Below are positions 24,113 through 33,839 of a DNA stretch of 64,000 nt, in pieces. The notes beneath the pieces were generated by a model. That model was not told the DNA's origin and did no database searches. It saw only the letters and a program-made list of their open reading frames with translations. How positions within the stretch are numbered: the first letter of the stretch is position 1; each line of letters opens with the position of its first letter. This DNA is from Afifellaceae bacterium (lineage in GTDB: Bacteria > Pseudomonadota > Alphaproteobacteria > Rhizobiales > Afifellaceae): contig JANQKG010000004.1 in NCBI GenBank assembly GCA_028281235.1, positions 62,001-126,000 of the forward strand, in the 5' to 3' direction. Both the position numbers and the translations under genes were made by a program.

Positions 24113-25123
24113 ATGACCATCCTGCGCGCCATCGCCACGCGGATTGCGACCACGCTCGTTACTTTGTTCGGCGTGGCGATCATCGTGTTCGTCGTTATCC
24201 GCGTGGCGCCGGGCAACCCGATCGCCATGATGCTGCCGCCGGGCGCATCGGAGGAGGACATCGCCCGCCTCACGGCACTTTACGGGCTCGACCGCTCCAT
24301 TCCGGAGCAATTCGTCATCTGGCTCGGCGGCGTATTGCAGGGCGATTTCGGCACATCGATCTCGCTGCGCCAGAACGTGCTCACCATTGTGCTCGGGCGC
24401 CTGCCGGCCACGCTGGAGCTCAGCCTTCTGGCACTGGGCATTGCCATTGTGCTGGGCGCAGCACTTGCCTTCGTCGCGACGCGCTGGCGCGAGACGCCGG
24501 CAGAGGCCGGCGTCGATGTGGTGAACGGCATTGCTCTTTCGGTGCCGGATTTTCTGTGGGGCCTGGCGCTGATCCTCACGCTCGGCGTCGCCTGGCCGGT
24601 CTTTGAGATTTCCGGCCGCGTGTCGCCCACCCTCGACCTGCCCTTCGTGACGCAATTCTATCTCGTTGAAAGCCTGCTCAGGCTGCGGCTCGACATCACG
24701 CTCAACCTGCTCGACCACATGATCATGCCGGCGGTGGCCTTGGCGCTGCCGCTTGCGGCGGTGATCGCGCAGCTCCTCAAGGCGTCGCTGAAGGAGACCA
24801 TCCGGCAGGACTACGTCATGCTGGCGCGCACCAAGGGTTTTTCCGAAAGCCGCGTCATCCTGCACGACGCCATGCGCAACGCGCTTTTGCCGACGCTGAC
24901 GCTGACGGGCGTGCAGCTGACATTCCTCATCGGCGGCACGGTGATCATCGAGCGCATCTTTTCCTATGAAGGGCTTGGCAATCTCGCCATCGACGCCGTG
25001 ATCAACCGCGACCTGCCGCTCATCCAGGGGATTGTGATCCTGTTCGCGGTGCTCTTTGTTGGCATCAATCTGGCCATCGATCTGCTCTACGCCATCCTCA
25101 ATCCGCGGCTCCGCCATGGCTGA
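24113..25123 (+). CDS. ABC transporter permease 1 (DppB/OppB type)
   Basis: A 336-residue inner-membrane permease. It starts with a hydrophobic N-terminal segment (TLVTLFGVAIIVFVVIR) and ends in ILNPRLRHG; the EAA loop is QDYVMLARTKGFSESRVILHDA. Start ATG 24113 is chosen by family alignment; the ribosome site is poor and longer in-frame starts run into repeat DNA. Its stop overlaps the ATG of permease 2. It forms the channel with permease 2 and takes substrate from the family 5 binding protein. Confidence 0.92.
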   Translation: MTILRAIATRIATTLVTLFGVAIIVFVVIRVAPGNPIAMMLPPGASEEDIARLTALYGLDRSIPEQFVIWLGGVLQGDFGTSISLRQNVLTIVLGRLPATLELSLLALGIAIVLGAALAFVATRWRETPAEAGVDVVNGIALSVPDFLWGLALILTLGVAWPVFEISGRVSPTLDLPFVTQFYLVESLLRLRLDITLNLLDHMIMPAVALALPLAAVIAQLLKASLKETIRQDYVMLARTKGFSESRVILHDAMRNALLPTLTLTGVQLTFLIGGTVIIERIFSYEGLGNLAIDAVINRDLPLIQGIVILFAVLFVGINLAIDLLYAILNPRLRHG

Positions 25124-25963
25124 GGCCGTCCTCACGCGGCGGCGACGACGCTCGTGGCGGCTCATCCTCTCCGGCGGATGGCTGGGCGTAGTCGTGATCG
25201 CAGCACTCTTTGCACCGTTGATCGCGCCGCACGATCCGCTGGCGCAAGACCTTCTGCTGCAACGCCTGCCGCCCGCCTGGATGGCCGGCGCGGAGCCCGG
25301 CTACCTGCTGGGGACGGATGGGCTTGGCCGCGACGTGCTCTCGCGCATCATCTATGCCAGCCAAGTGGCGCTCACCGTGGCGTTCGTGGCCGCGCCCATC
25401 GCCTGCATCATCGGCTCGGTGCTGGGTCTGCTCGCCGGCTATTATGGCGGCTGGGTCGATCAGATCGTCTCGCGCATCGTCGATGTGTGGATGGCGTTTC
25501 CGCCGGTGCTTTTCGCCATCCTGCTCGTTGCCGTCATCGGCACGGGCCTGCATTCGGTGATCCTCGCCATCATCGTCATCGACTGGATCCGCTTCTGCCG
25601 TGTCGTGCGCGCCGAAACGCTGGTGCAGCGGCGCATGGATTACGTCGACAGCGCCCACATTGTCGGCCTATCGCGCATCGCCATTCTCGTGAAGGAAGTG
25701 CTGCCCAACGTGCTGCCGGCCATCGTGGCGCTTCTGTCGCTTGAGATGGGGATTGCCGTCATCGTCGAGGCGATCCTCTCCTTCGTGAACCTCTCCATCT
25801 CCACCGACGATCCGACCTGGGGCGGCATGATCGCGGAAGGCCGCACGATCATCCACTTCGCCTGGTGGGTGCTGGTCTTCCCGCTCATCGTGCTCTTCCT
25901 CACCGTGCTTGCCTTCGGGCAGCTCGGCGAGGGACTGAAGGACCGTTTCGACCCGGTGCTGCA

Positions 25964-25967
<4 letters not shown>
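25116..25967 (+). CDS. ABC transporter permease 2 (DppC/OppC type)
   Basis: A 283-residue permease of the OppC branch. After the first membrane span come the family signature LLGTDGLGRDVLSRIIY and the EAA loop MDYVDSAHIVGLSRIAILVKE, with about six hydrophobic segments in all. The ATG at 25116 lies inside the end of permease 1, and its stop overlaps the next ATG (ATGA), so the four transport genes are translationally coupled. Confidence 0.93.
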
Positions 25968-26847
<880 letters not shown>

Positions 26848-26851
<4 letters not shown>

Positions 26852-27672
26852 GCGCGCCGCTCTTTAGCGTCGAGGGCCTTTCAGTCGCCCTCCCCGACCC
26901 CAACCGCAAGCCGCTTTTCAGGCCGCGGCCGATGGTGGAGATCCTCCACGAGATCGGCTTTGAGATCGCCGAGGGCGAAGTCGTCGGTGTGGTCGGCGAG
27001 TCGGGATCCGGCAAGACGACGCTCGGGCGGACCTTGGTCAGGCTGATCGATCCGACGGGCGGCGCGATTCACTTCGCGGGCACCGACATCACGCATCGCG
27101 ACGACAATGCACTCAGGCCGCTTCGCCGCGATCTGCAGGTAATCTTTCAGGACCCGCTGTCGTCGCTCAATCCGCGGCTGACCGTCGGGCGCACGATTGC
27201 CCGGCCGCTCCTCTTCCACGGCGTGGCGGCATCGGCGAGCGAGGCGCACGACCTTGCGGCAGCGACGCTGGAGATTGTCGGCCTGCCGCCGGCTTTCTCA
27301 GCACGTTATCCGCACGAGCTTTCCGGCGGGCAGCGACAGCGCGTCGGCATCGCCCGCGCGATCGCGCTGAAGCCGCGCTTCGTGCTTGCCGACGAGATCG
27401 TCTCCGGGCTCGATGTCTCCAGCCAGGCGCAGATTCTGAGCCTGCTGGAGCGCCTGAAGAGCGAGCTCAAGCTGACGGTGCTGTTCATCAGTCATGACCT
27501 GTCGGTCGTGCGGCGCCTCTGCGACCGCGTGATCGTGATGCGCGGCGGGCGTATCCTTGAGAACCGGCCGACCGGTCCGCTCTTCGATCATCCGGAGCAT
27601 CCCTATACCGCCGAGCTGAAGGCGGCGATCCCGCTGCCGGAGATCGATCCCGACTGGCTGGCGGCGACCTGA
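26848..27672 (+). CDS. ABC transporter ATP-binding protein 2 (DppF/OppF type)
   Basis: A 274-residue ATPase, partner of the preceding one. It has Walker [11 protein letters not shown]-loop in [13 protein letters not shown], signature LSGGQRQRV, Walker [17 protein letters not shown] and FISHDLSVV, followed by [12 protein letters not shown]. The usual DEPVSALD is here DEIVSGLD, a small departure in the D-loop region. The ATG overlaps the stop of ATPase 1. It completes a full Opp/Dpp-type importer with its own binding protein and both permeases. Confidence 0.94.
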
Positions 27673-27801
27673 GGTTGCCGAAATTGGCGCAACGAGCTTG
27701 TGGCGCGTGCCGGGACTGTTTAACTATGAAGCAATTGTGCGGCGTGTCATCGGGTCCGACACGGCGCGCACCTGAACAACGTCAGTGACAGCGAGGAGCC
27801 T

Positions 27802-28359
27802 GTGCCGCCGATCCGGGAGATTGCGAGGTCCGACCGCCATCTCGATGCGGAATCGAAGGTGGTGGAGCGGCCTCAGGACCACGCCACGGAGCTCAGGCTC
27901 TGGCTGCGGCTCCTGGCCTGCACCAATCTCATCGAGGTGGAGATGCGGCGGCGGCTGCGCGAGCGCTTCAACACCACGCTGCCGCGCTTCGATCTGTTGG
28001 CGCAGCTCGATCGCTTCGAGGATGGTTTGCTGCTCGGTGAGCTGTCGCGCCGCATGATGGTCTCCAACGGCAACGTGACCGGGCTGGTGGAGCGGCTGGT
28101 GCAGGCGGGGCTGATTGAACGCAACATCTCCGAAGCCGATCGGCGCGCGGTGCGTGTGCGGCTGACGGAAAAGGGCCGCGAGGAATTTGCGGAGATGGCG
28201 GTGGCGCACGCGGAGTGGATCGGCGAATTGTTTGCCGGGTTCAGCGAGAGCGAGCAGAAAGCGCTGTGGACGCGCCTCGGCGAGCTCAAATCATCGGTGC
28301 TCGGCGCGGCACATCCGCGTGGCGCGCCGGCGCGACCCGATACCGGCGCGGCAGCCTGA
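27802..28359 (+). CDS. MarR-family transcriptional regulator 2
   Basis: A 185-residue regulator starting at GTG 27802, three bases after GAGGAG. The MarR core is visible as TLPRFDLLAQLDRFEDGLLLGELSRRMMVSNGNVTGLVERLVQAGLI, a span of about residues 56-102, with the wing RNISEADRRAVRVRLTEKG. It lies between the ABC genes and the FAD-linked dehydrogenase, and stops eight bases before the latter. A role in controlling the transporter and dehydrogenase is inferred. The ligand is unknown. Confidence 0.9.
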   Translation: MPPIREIARSDRHLDAESKVVERPQDHATELRLWLRLLACTNLIEVEMRRRLRERFNTTLPRFDLLAQLDRFEDGLLLGELSRRMMVSNGNVTGLVERLVQAGLIERNISEADRRAVRVRLTEKGREEFAEMAVAHAEWIGELFAGFSESEQKALWTRLGELKSSVLGAAHPRGAPARPDTGAAA

Positions 28360-28367
28360 CGCGAACC

Positions 28368-29786
28368 ATGGCGCAATCCTCGCTCGCGCCTTCGGGGGCT
28401 TCGCACCTCAGTGCAGACGATTTCTCTGCGCTCATCGGCGCGGCGAATGTGATCAGCGACGCTGAGGCGCTGTCCGCGCGCGCGGCGGACTGGACCGGCT
28501 GGAGCGAAGCCGCTCCTGCCCTGCTCCTCAAGCCGGCAGATACGGAAGGCGTCGGCAAATGTCTCGCGCTCTGCACCGAACGGGGACAGAAGGTCGTCGT
28601 GCAGGGCGGCCTCACCGGGCTTGCCGGCGGCGCCTCCTGCCGCAAGGACGAGATCGCGCTCTCCTTAGAGAAGCTCGCCGGCGTGGAGGCCGTCGATCCG
28701 CTCGCCGCCACGATGGTCGTGAAGGCCGGTACAACGCTGGAGGCGGCGCAGCAGGCCGCGCTTGAGCACGATCTGGAGCTCGGCATCGACCTTGGAGCGC
28801 GCGGATCGTGCACGATCGGCGGCGTGATCGGCACCAATGCCGGCGGCATCCGTGTGATCGGCACCGGCATGACGCGCGTGCATGTGCTGGGCCTGGAGGC
28901 CGTGCTCGCCGACGGCACCGTGCTCACCGACATGAACGACATGGTGAAGAACAACAGCGGCTATGATTTGAAGCAGCTCTTCATCGGCACGGAAGGCACG
29001 CTCGGCGTGGTGACGCGCGCGGTGCTCAGGCTTTCGCCGCATCGCCCGGCCGTGGCGACGGCGCTCGTTGCGCTCTCCGGCCCTGACGACATCACCACGG
29101 CGCTTGCCGCGGCGCGCCGCTCGCTCGGGCCGTCGTTATCAGCCTTTGAGGCGATGTGGTCGGATTTCCTGACCTACATGACGGCACATGCCGGCTTTGA
29201 CCTGCCGCTTGAGGCGGTGCCGCCGATGTCCGTCATCATCGAGACACGCGGACATGACGAGGCGGCGGAGAATGCGCGGCTGGAGGCCTTCCTGGCGGAG
29301 GGTCTTGAGGCCGGATGGGTCACGGATGCGGTGATCGCGACATCCGTGGATCAGGCCCGGCGCATCTGGGCGCCGCGCGATGAAGGGCCGGCGATGTACC
29401 GCCAGATTTTCGGTGGCGTGATCAATTTCGACGTGTCGGTGCCGATCGGGCTGATTGTGGAGACCGCAGCAGCGATCAATGAAGAGATCGGCGCGGGCTG
29501 GCCGGACGTCGTGCGCCTCACCTACGGTCATATCGGCGACGCCAATCTGCATTTCGTGGTCGGCTTCAAGACGAAGCCGGACGCGGCGACCAAGACGGCA
29601 GTGGACGAGATCGTCTACGAGGCCGTCGGAGAAGTGGGCGGCGCCGTCAGCGCGGAGCACGGCATCGGCCAACTCAAGAAGGCCTATCTGCCGCTCAGCC
29701 GATCGGACGCAGCCATTGATTTGATGCGGCGCCTTAAGGCGACGCTCGACCCGGCCGGCATTCTGAATCCCGGGCGCGTGGTTTAG
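28368..29786 (+). CDS. FAD-linked oxidase / D-2-hydroxyacid dehydrogenase
   Basis: A 472-residue flavoenzyme of the FAD_binding_4 plus FAD-oxidase C family. FAD-site segments are VVVQGGLTGLAGGAS and LGARGSCTIGGVIGTNAGG, then LFIGTEGTLGVVT. The C-terminal domain has TYGHIGDANLH and EHGIGQLKK, metal-binding His motifs of D-lactate and D-2-hydroxyglutarate dehydrogenases. It oxidises a D-2-hydroxyacid to the 2-oxoacid, giving electrons to quinone or ETF. The ATG at 28368 has no clear ribosome site; translation may be coupled to the MarR stop eight bases upstream. An indolelactate-type substrate producing indolepyruvate would suit the neighbourhood (speculative). Confidence 0.88.
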   Translation: MAQSSLAPSGASHLSADDFSALIGAANVISDAEALSARAADWTGWSEAAPALLLKPADTEGVGKCLALCTERGQKVVVQGGLTGLAGGASCRKDEIALSLEKLAGVEAVDPLAATMVVKAGTTLEAAQQAALEHDLELGIDLGARGSCTIGGVIGTNAGGIRVIGTGMTRVHVLGLEAVLADGTVLTDMNDMVKNNSGYDLKQLFIGTEGTLGVVTRAVLRLSPHRPAVATALVALSGPDDITTALAAARRSLGPSLSAFEAMWSDFLTYMTAHAGFDLPLEAVPPMSVIIETRGHDEAAENARLEAFLAEGLEAGWVTDAVIATSVDQARRIWAPRDEGPAMYRQIFGGVINFDVSVPIGLIVETAAAINEEIGAGWPDVVRLTYGHIGDANLHFVVGFKTKPDAATKTAVDEIVYEAVGEVGGAVSAEHGIGQLKKAYLPLSRSDAAIDLMRRLKATLDPAGILNPGRVV

Positions 29787-29828
29787 CCGGGCGGCTGCCC
29801 AACCAAGCAAAACCCAACCTGCCTTGGT

Positions 29829-29860
29829 CCCGGATTGCGTTTTGCTCCATCCGGGCTACG
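29829..29860. repeat. Short palindrome CCCGGAT...ATCCGGGCTAC
   Basis: A reverse-oriented copy of the GTAGCCCGGAT family between the convergent FAD-linked dehydrogenase and agmatine-deiminase genes. It may serve as a terminator hairpin for either strand. Nothing else is seen in the 108-base gap. Confidence 0.65.
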
Positions 29861-29894
29861 AAACTGCGAGACCGTAGCCGGGACTCGCCGCTCG

Positions 29895-30983
29895 TCAGAC
29901 CGCCGGCATTTGCTGTGTGGCGCAGTGGATGCCGCCGCCGGCCTCTCCGAGAATATCCGTTTCCAGAAACACCAGTTCGCGGCCGGGATAGAGGCCTTCC
30001 AGAACCGCCCGCGCCGCGTCGTTGGCATCCCGATCGGCCGATTCGGACGCCAGGATGCCGCCGTTGCAGACATAGTAATTGGCGTAGGACGACACCCAGT
30101 CCTCCTGGTCGGGCTGCGGCAGCTTCACCAGTTCCAAGGCGCGACCCTTGGCGTCCGTCGCCTTCGATAGAATGCCGTAGGTCTCAAAATCGGTGCGCGA
30201 CCAGATGTCGTCCGGCCACAGACGATCGCCGATCTGAATGGCGACCTGCCCCGGCTTCACGAAGCGCGCCAGCCCGTCGATGTGGTAGTCGGTGACGTCG
30301 TGGCCGGCGAGGCCCGGCGCCCAGATCATCTTCTCCGCGCCATAAGCGTCGAGCAGGACCTGCTCGATCTCATCGCGCGTGCCGGCATTGCGGTTGGGCA
30401 GCACCCAGGAGCTTTCGTGCGCCATCAGCGTCCCGTCGCCGTCGGTCTCCACGCCACCGCCTTCGCCCACCACGTCGTTGTCGAAGAAGGGCAGGCCGAG
30501 GCGCTCGGCCACGCGCCGGGCGACCTTGCCGTCATGCACATGCGTCTCGCGATTGCCCCAGCCGTTGAAGTTGAGATGCGTCACCGCGATCCCGCCCTTG
30601 CCGTCGATGGCGAAGATCGGACCGGAATCGCGACACCAGAGGTCCTCTGTCGGGATGTCCCAGATTTCGACGGAAGCCGACAGCGTGCGGCGCGTAGCGC
30701 GCCGGTGCTCCTCGCCCATCAGCATGATGACGGGCTCGAATTCCGCGATCGTGTTGGCGATCTCGGCGATCACCTCCTGCGTCGCCGCCCGGTGGTCCCA
30801 ATCGTCGTAGACCTCCAGCGTCGACGGCCATTGCATGAAAGTCAGCTCATGCGGCGCCGATTCCTCCGGCACGCGGAAACCGGCCGCCTTGGCGGATGTC
30901 GATGGCTTGGAATGTGACGGCATGGCCATGGCGGCACCGAGTGCGGCGAGCGACGATTGCGTGAAGCGGCGACGGGTGAGCAT
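29895..30983 (-). CDS. Agmatine deiminase family protein with Tat-type signal
   Basis: A 362-residue protein of the peptidylarginine-deiminase superfamily. Conserved segments are DLWCRDSGPIF, GGGVETDGDGTLMAHESS, a DYHIDG motif and the C-terminal GGGIHCATQQMP with the catalytic cysteine. The N-terminus LTRRRFTQSSLAALGAAMAM looks like a twin-arginine signal, unusual because characterised agmatine deiminases are cytosolic. The ATG at 30983 has AGGAG seven bases upstream. It follows the aldolase-cyclase fusion on the same strand after a 145-base gap with a repeat. It probably hydrolyses a guanidino or amidino compound in the periplasm; agmatine itself is only one option. Confidence 0.88.
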   Translation of the reverse strand: MLTRRRFTQSSLAALGAAMAMPSHSKPSTSAKAAGFRVPEESAPHELTFMQWPSTLEVYDDWDHRAATQEVIAEIANTIAEFEPVIMLMGEEHRRATRRTLSASVEIWDIPTEDLWCRDSGPIFAIDGKGGIAVTHLNFNGWGNRETHVHDGKVARRVAERLGLPFFDNDVVGEGGGVETDGDGTLMAHESSWVLPNRNAGTRDEIEQVLLDAYGAEKMIWAPGLAGHDVTDYHIDGLARFVKPGQVAIQIGDRLWPDDIWSRTDFETYGILSKATDAKGRALELVKLPQPDQEDWVSSYANYYVCNGGILASESADRDANDAARAVLEGLYPGRELVFLETDILGEAGGGIHCATQQMPAV

Positions 30984-31032
30984 GAGCAATCTCCTGCGAC
31001 CGGCTAAGTTCCATCTCTCACGGTCCGTCATG

Positions 31033-31065
31033 CCCCGGATTGCGCTTCGCTCCATCCGGGCTACG
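31033..31065. repeat. Short palindrome of the GTAGCCCGGAT family
   Basis: CCCCGGATTGCGC...ATCCGGGCTACG lies between the fusion gene and the deiminase gene on the shared strand, preceded by a TCATGCC motif. It resembles the copy at 29829 and may attenuate transcription into the deiminase gene. Confidence 0.65.
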
Positions 31066-31128
31066 AGACTGCAAGACCGTAGCGGGAGCGACCGGCGCCG
31101 AGAAGCGCCGCGTTCGACTTATCATGCT

Positions 31129-32697
31129 CTAACGCTCCACCAGCGCCAGCACGCGCAACGGGCTGCCGGAGCCCTTCTCAATCTTCAGCGGCGCGGTGAC
31201 GATAACCGCTCCTTTGGGCGGCAGGAGGTCGAGATTGCACAGGCTCGCCAGCCCGAATTTGTTCGACCCGTGCATCAAGGCATGCGCCGGGAATGGCGGC
31301 TCGAAGGCGAAAGCCTGGCCGGCGTCTGTGCCGACCGATTCCACGCCGAAGCCCGTGACGCGCCGGTCGGAGGCCAGGTAGCGCACGCAGTCCGGGTCGG
31401 GTCCGGGCACGTGCGGGCCGTCGGCCTGCGCATTGAGGAAGGCGACCGGGTCGGTGCGCTTCGACCAATCGGTGCGGAAAAGCACCCACGCGCCCTCCGG
31501 CACGATACCGTGCTTGGCCTCCCAGGCTTCGACATGCGCGCGAGTGAGAAAAAACTTCTCGTCCTTCGCCGCCTCGGCGGAGCAATCGATGACGCAGGCC
31601 GGCGCGATCATGCGCTGCACGGAGATCGTGTCGGTGTAGCCGTCCGGCAGGTCCTTGCCGGTCACCCAATGGACCGGCGCATCGAAATGCGTTCCGGTGT
31701 GCTCGCCGCAGGCGAAAATGTTCCAGTACCAGGCGGGACCGCGCTCGTCGTAGCGCGACAGCTCCGACATCTCGAAAGGCGGCGTCTGCGCAAATTCAGG
31801 CGGCAGCGCGATGACGGGCGTCTCAGGGTTCAGCGTTTGCGTCAGGTCGATGACGCGGATGCGGCCGGTCTGAATGGCGAGCGCGAAAGCGGCAAGCGAC
31901 GATTCCGCGCCGGCATTCGATGCAGCAGTCGCGACAGGATGCGGCCGAGCGCCCTTAAAAGCGGATTGCGCCGCGTTGAAATGCGCGCTCGCCGCGGAAA
32001 CATCGTTGGCGACCACACTCATGGCGTAGCCCTCAGCAATGCGCGCCGCGGCCGCCTCGCCGCCGAACGTGAAGATGCCGCAAGGCGTGCCGACGCGGCG
32101 GCAGGCCTCAAGCACTTTCCGGCAGGCCGCATTATGGGCGTCGGAGCCCGGCGTCGTGCCGAGCGACAGCGCCAGATCGCCGGTGCCGATGAAGACGAAG
32201 TCGACATTCTCGGCCGCGGCGATCTTCTCTGCGTTCTCCACGCCCTTTTGCGTCTCGATCATCATTCCGACGGCGATCGCGTCCGGCGCGACATCGATAT
32301 AGGTCTGAAAATCACGCATCGGCTGGAGGCCGCCGCCGGAGCGGATGCCTTTCGGCGGATAATGGCAAGCTGCCGCCGCGGCGCGCGCCTGCTTGCCGGT
32401 CTCCACCATCGGGACAAGGATCCCCTCCGCACCCGCATCGAGCGCGCGGCCGATGGATGTCGGCGTGTCGTCCTCGACCCGCACGAGGCACGACGTACCC
32501 GAGGGAACGGCGGCGACCGCCGCCTCAAGTGCGGCGCGCTCAAACAGCCCGTGCTGCATGTCGATGACGATCGCCTCAGCGCCGGCATCGAGCGCAGCCT
32601 CAATCATCGGGATATTGCCCAGCGCAAACCAATACGTGCCGAGCGCCGGCCCATCCGTCAGGCGGCGCTTCAGCGCCGGGTTTTTGAGGTCAAACAC
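31129..32697 (-). CDS. Fusion: HpcH/HpaI aldolase plus cyclase-family hydrolase
   Basis: A 522-residue two-domain enzyme read in one uninterrupted frame. Residues 1-250 are an HpcH/HpaI class II aldolase with all expected sites: His49 (DMQHG), Arg73 (LVRV), Glu148 (MIETQKGVEN) and Asp174 (GTGDLALSLG), plus GILVPMVET. After a linker rich in Ala and Ser (about 250-278), residues 279-522 are a cyclase-family metal hydrolase with GEHTGTHFDAPVHW (His333, His337, Asp339), strongly similar along its length to the cyclase at 19408-20196. The GTG start has GGGGAG seven bases upstream. The aldolase would cleave a 4-hydroxy-2-oxoacid to pyruvate plus a carbonyl compound, which the hydrolase could take. 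Isatin as that carbonyl compound is an inference. Confidence 0.93.
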   Translation of the reverse strand: MFDLKNPALKRRLTDGPALGTYWFALGNIPMIEAALDAGAEAIVIDMQHGLFERAALEAAVAAVPSGTSCLVRVEDDTPTSIGRALDAGAEGILVPMVETGKQARAAAAACHYPPKGIRSGGGLQPMRDFQTYIDVAPDAIAVGMMIETQKGVENAEKIAAAENVDFVFIGTGDLALSLGTTPGSDAHNAACRKVLEACRRVGTPCGIFTFGGEAAAARIAEGYAMSVVANDVSAASAHFNAAQSAFKGARPHPVATAASNAGAESSLAAFALAIQTGRIRVIDLTQTLNPETPVIALPPEFAQTPPFEMSELSRYDERGPAWYWNIFACGEHTGTHFDAPVHWVTGKDLPDGYTDTISVQRMIAPACVIDCSAEAAKDEKFFLTRAHVEAWEAKHGIVPEGAWVLFRTDWSKRTDPVAFLNAQADGPHVPGPDPDCVRYLASDRRVTGFGVESVGTDAGQAFAFEPPFPAHALMHGSNKFGLASLCNLDLLPPKGAVIVTAPLKIEKGSGSPLRVLALVER

Positions 32698-32753
32698 GCC
32701 AATACTCCCCTCATATCAGGCAAGCCCCAGGCGGACCGACCTGATTGTCCATC

Positions 32754-33839
32754 TCAATCTTTGAGCCCGGCCTCTTTCAGAAGCGGAAACACGCGCTCGA
32801 TGAAGAGCGGCATTTCGTTCGTGTAGTTAAGGAAAGACAGCGCCGCACCGGACCAGCCTTCTGCGGCGATATCGGCGATTTCTGCGGCGATCGCTTCAGG
32901 CGTGCCGATCAGCGGATAGGTGCCCGAGCCGCCGGCGAAGCGCTGCCGATAGTCGCGGTAGGCGCGCTCGTCGTGCGAAGCGGAGAATTCCTTCTTGCCG
33001 GCCATGTGGTTGTCGACGGCCTCATGATCGGCTTCGCGCATGGCGTAGCGTTCATAGGCGTCCTCCGCTTCGTCCTGCGTCTCTCGGCAGACGACATGGC
33101 AGACCGTGTAGGCGCCGATCTCGCGGTCGGCGGCTGCGGCGCGGGTTCTTATATCGTCCAAGTGCCGGCGGCCGTCGGCGATATCGGTGAAGGTGGAGAA
33201 GAGAAAATCGCAATGGCGGGCCGCGAAGTCGCGCCCCGGCCCGCCAAAGGCGGCGTTCATGGTGACGGGCCGTGGCACCTGCACGGAGGCGGGCTTAGAG
33301 ACCACGCCGGCGAGCTTGTAATAATCGCCATCGAAGTCGAACGGCTCGGCGGCGGCGTAGGCCCGCTCCATGATGGTGATCCATTCAGCGGCGCGCTCAT
33401 AGCCGCGTTCGTCCGGCGCGGCGCCGAACATTGCGAACTCCTTCGGGTTCCAGCCGACCACGATATTGAGGCCGGCGCGCCCGCCGGAAATGTGGTCGAC
33501 CGTTGCCAGCGCCTTGGTGGCATAGATCGGGTGAACGAGCGGCACGTGGACGGTGGCGAAGATCGCCATGCGCCGGGTGACAGCCGCCAGCCCGGCCGCC
33601 CAGGTGAAGGTCTCAAACGACCATTCCCGCGCGCGCGTCCTGCCGCCGAAGCCGGCCCAGCGGGCGATCGGCAAAAAGAAATCAAAGCCACCTTCGTCGG
33701 CGATGCGCGCGGCGGCCAGATTGTCCGGCCATGTCGCCTTCCAGCGCTCCGCCACGGTCGTCAGCGCCAGACCGCCATCGGCGTTGGCGGAGAAGATTCC
33801 GAGCTTGAAGCGGGCGGGACCGTTGAGCGGGTTGGTCAT
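32754..33839 (-). CDS. LLM-class flavin-dependent monooxygenase
   Basis: A 361-residue bacterial luciferase-like TIM-barrel enzyme. It begins KLGIFSANADGGLALTTV and contains FFLPIARWAGFGG, TVHVPLVHPIYATKALATVD and GGRAGLNIVVGWNPKEF, the pattern of RutA, SfnG and DmoA relatives that use reduced FMN from a separate reductase. No reductase gene is in the window. Its ATG overlaps the GntR stop (ATGA), and the aldolase-cyclase gene follows 56 bases later. Enzymes of this class oxygenate small or heterocyclic substrates, so attack on an indole or oxindole ring is possible but unproven. Confidence 0.9.
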   Translation of the reverse strand: MTNPLNGPARFKLGIFSANADGGLALTTVAERWKATWPDNLAAARIADEGGFDFFLPIARWAGFGGRTRAREWSFETFTWAAGLAAVTRRMAIFATVHVPLVHPIYATKALATVDHISGGRAGLNIVVGWNPKEFAMFGAAPDERGYERAAEWITIMERAYAAAEPFDFDGDYYKLAGVVSKPASVQVPRPVTMNAAFGGPGRDFAARHCDFLFSTFTDIADGRRHLDDIRTRAAAADREIGAYTVCHVVCRETQDEAEDAYERYAMREADHEAVDNHMAGKKEFSASHDERAYRDYRQRFAGGSGTYPLIGTPEAIAAEIADIAAEGWSGAALSFLNYTNEMPLFIERVFPLLKEAGLKD

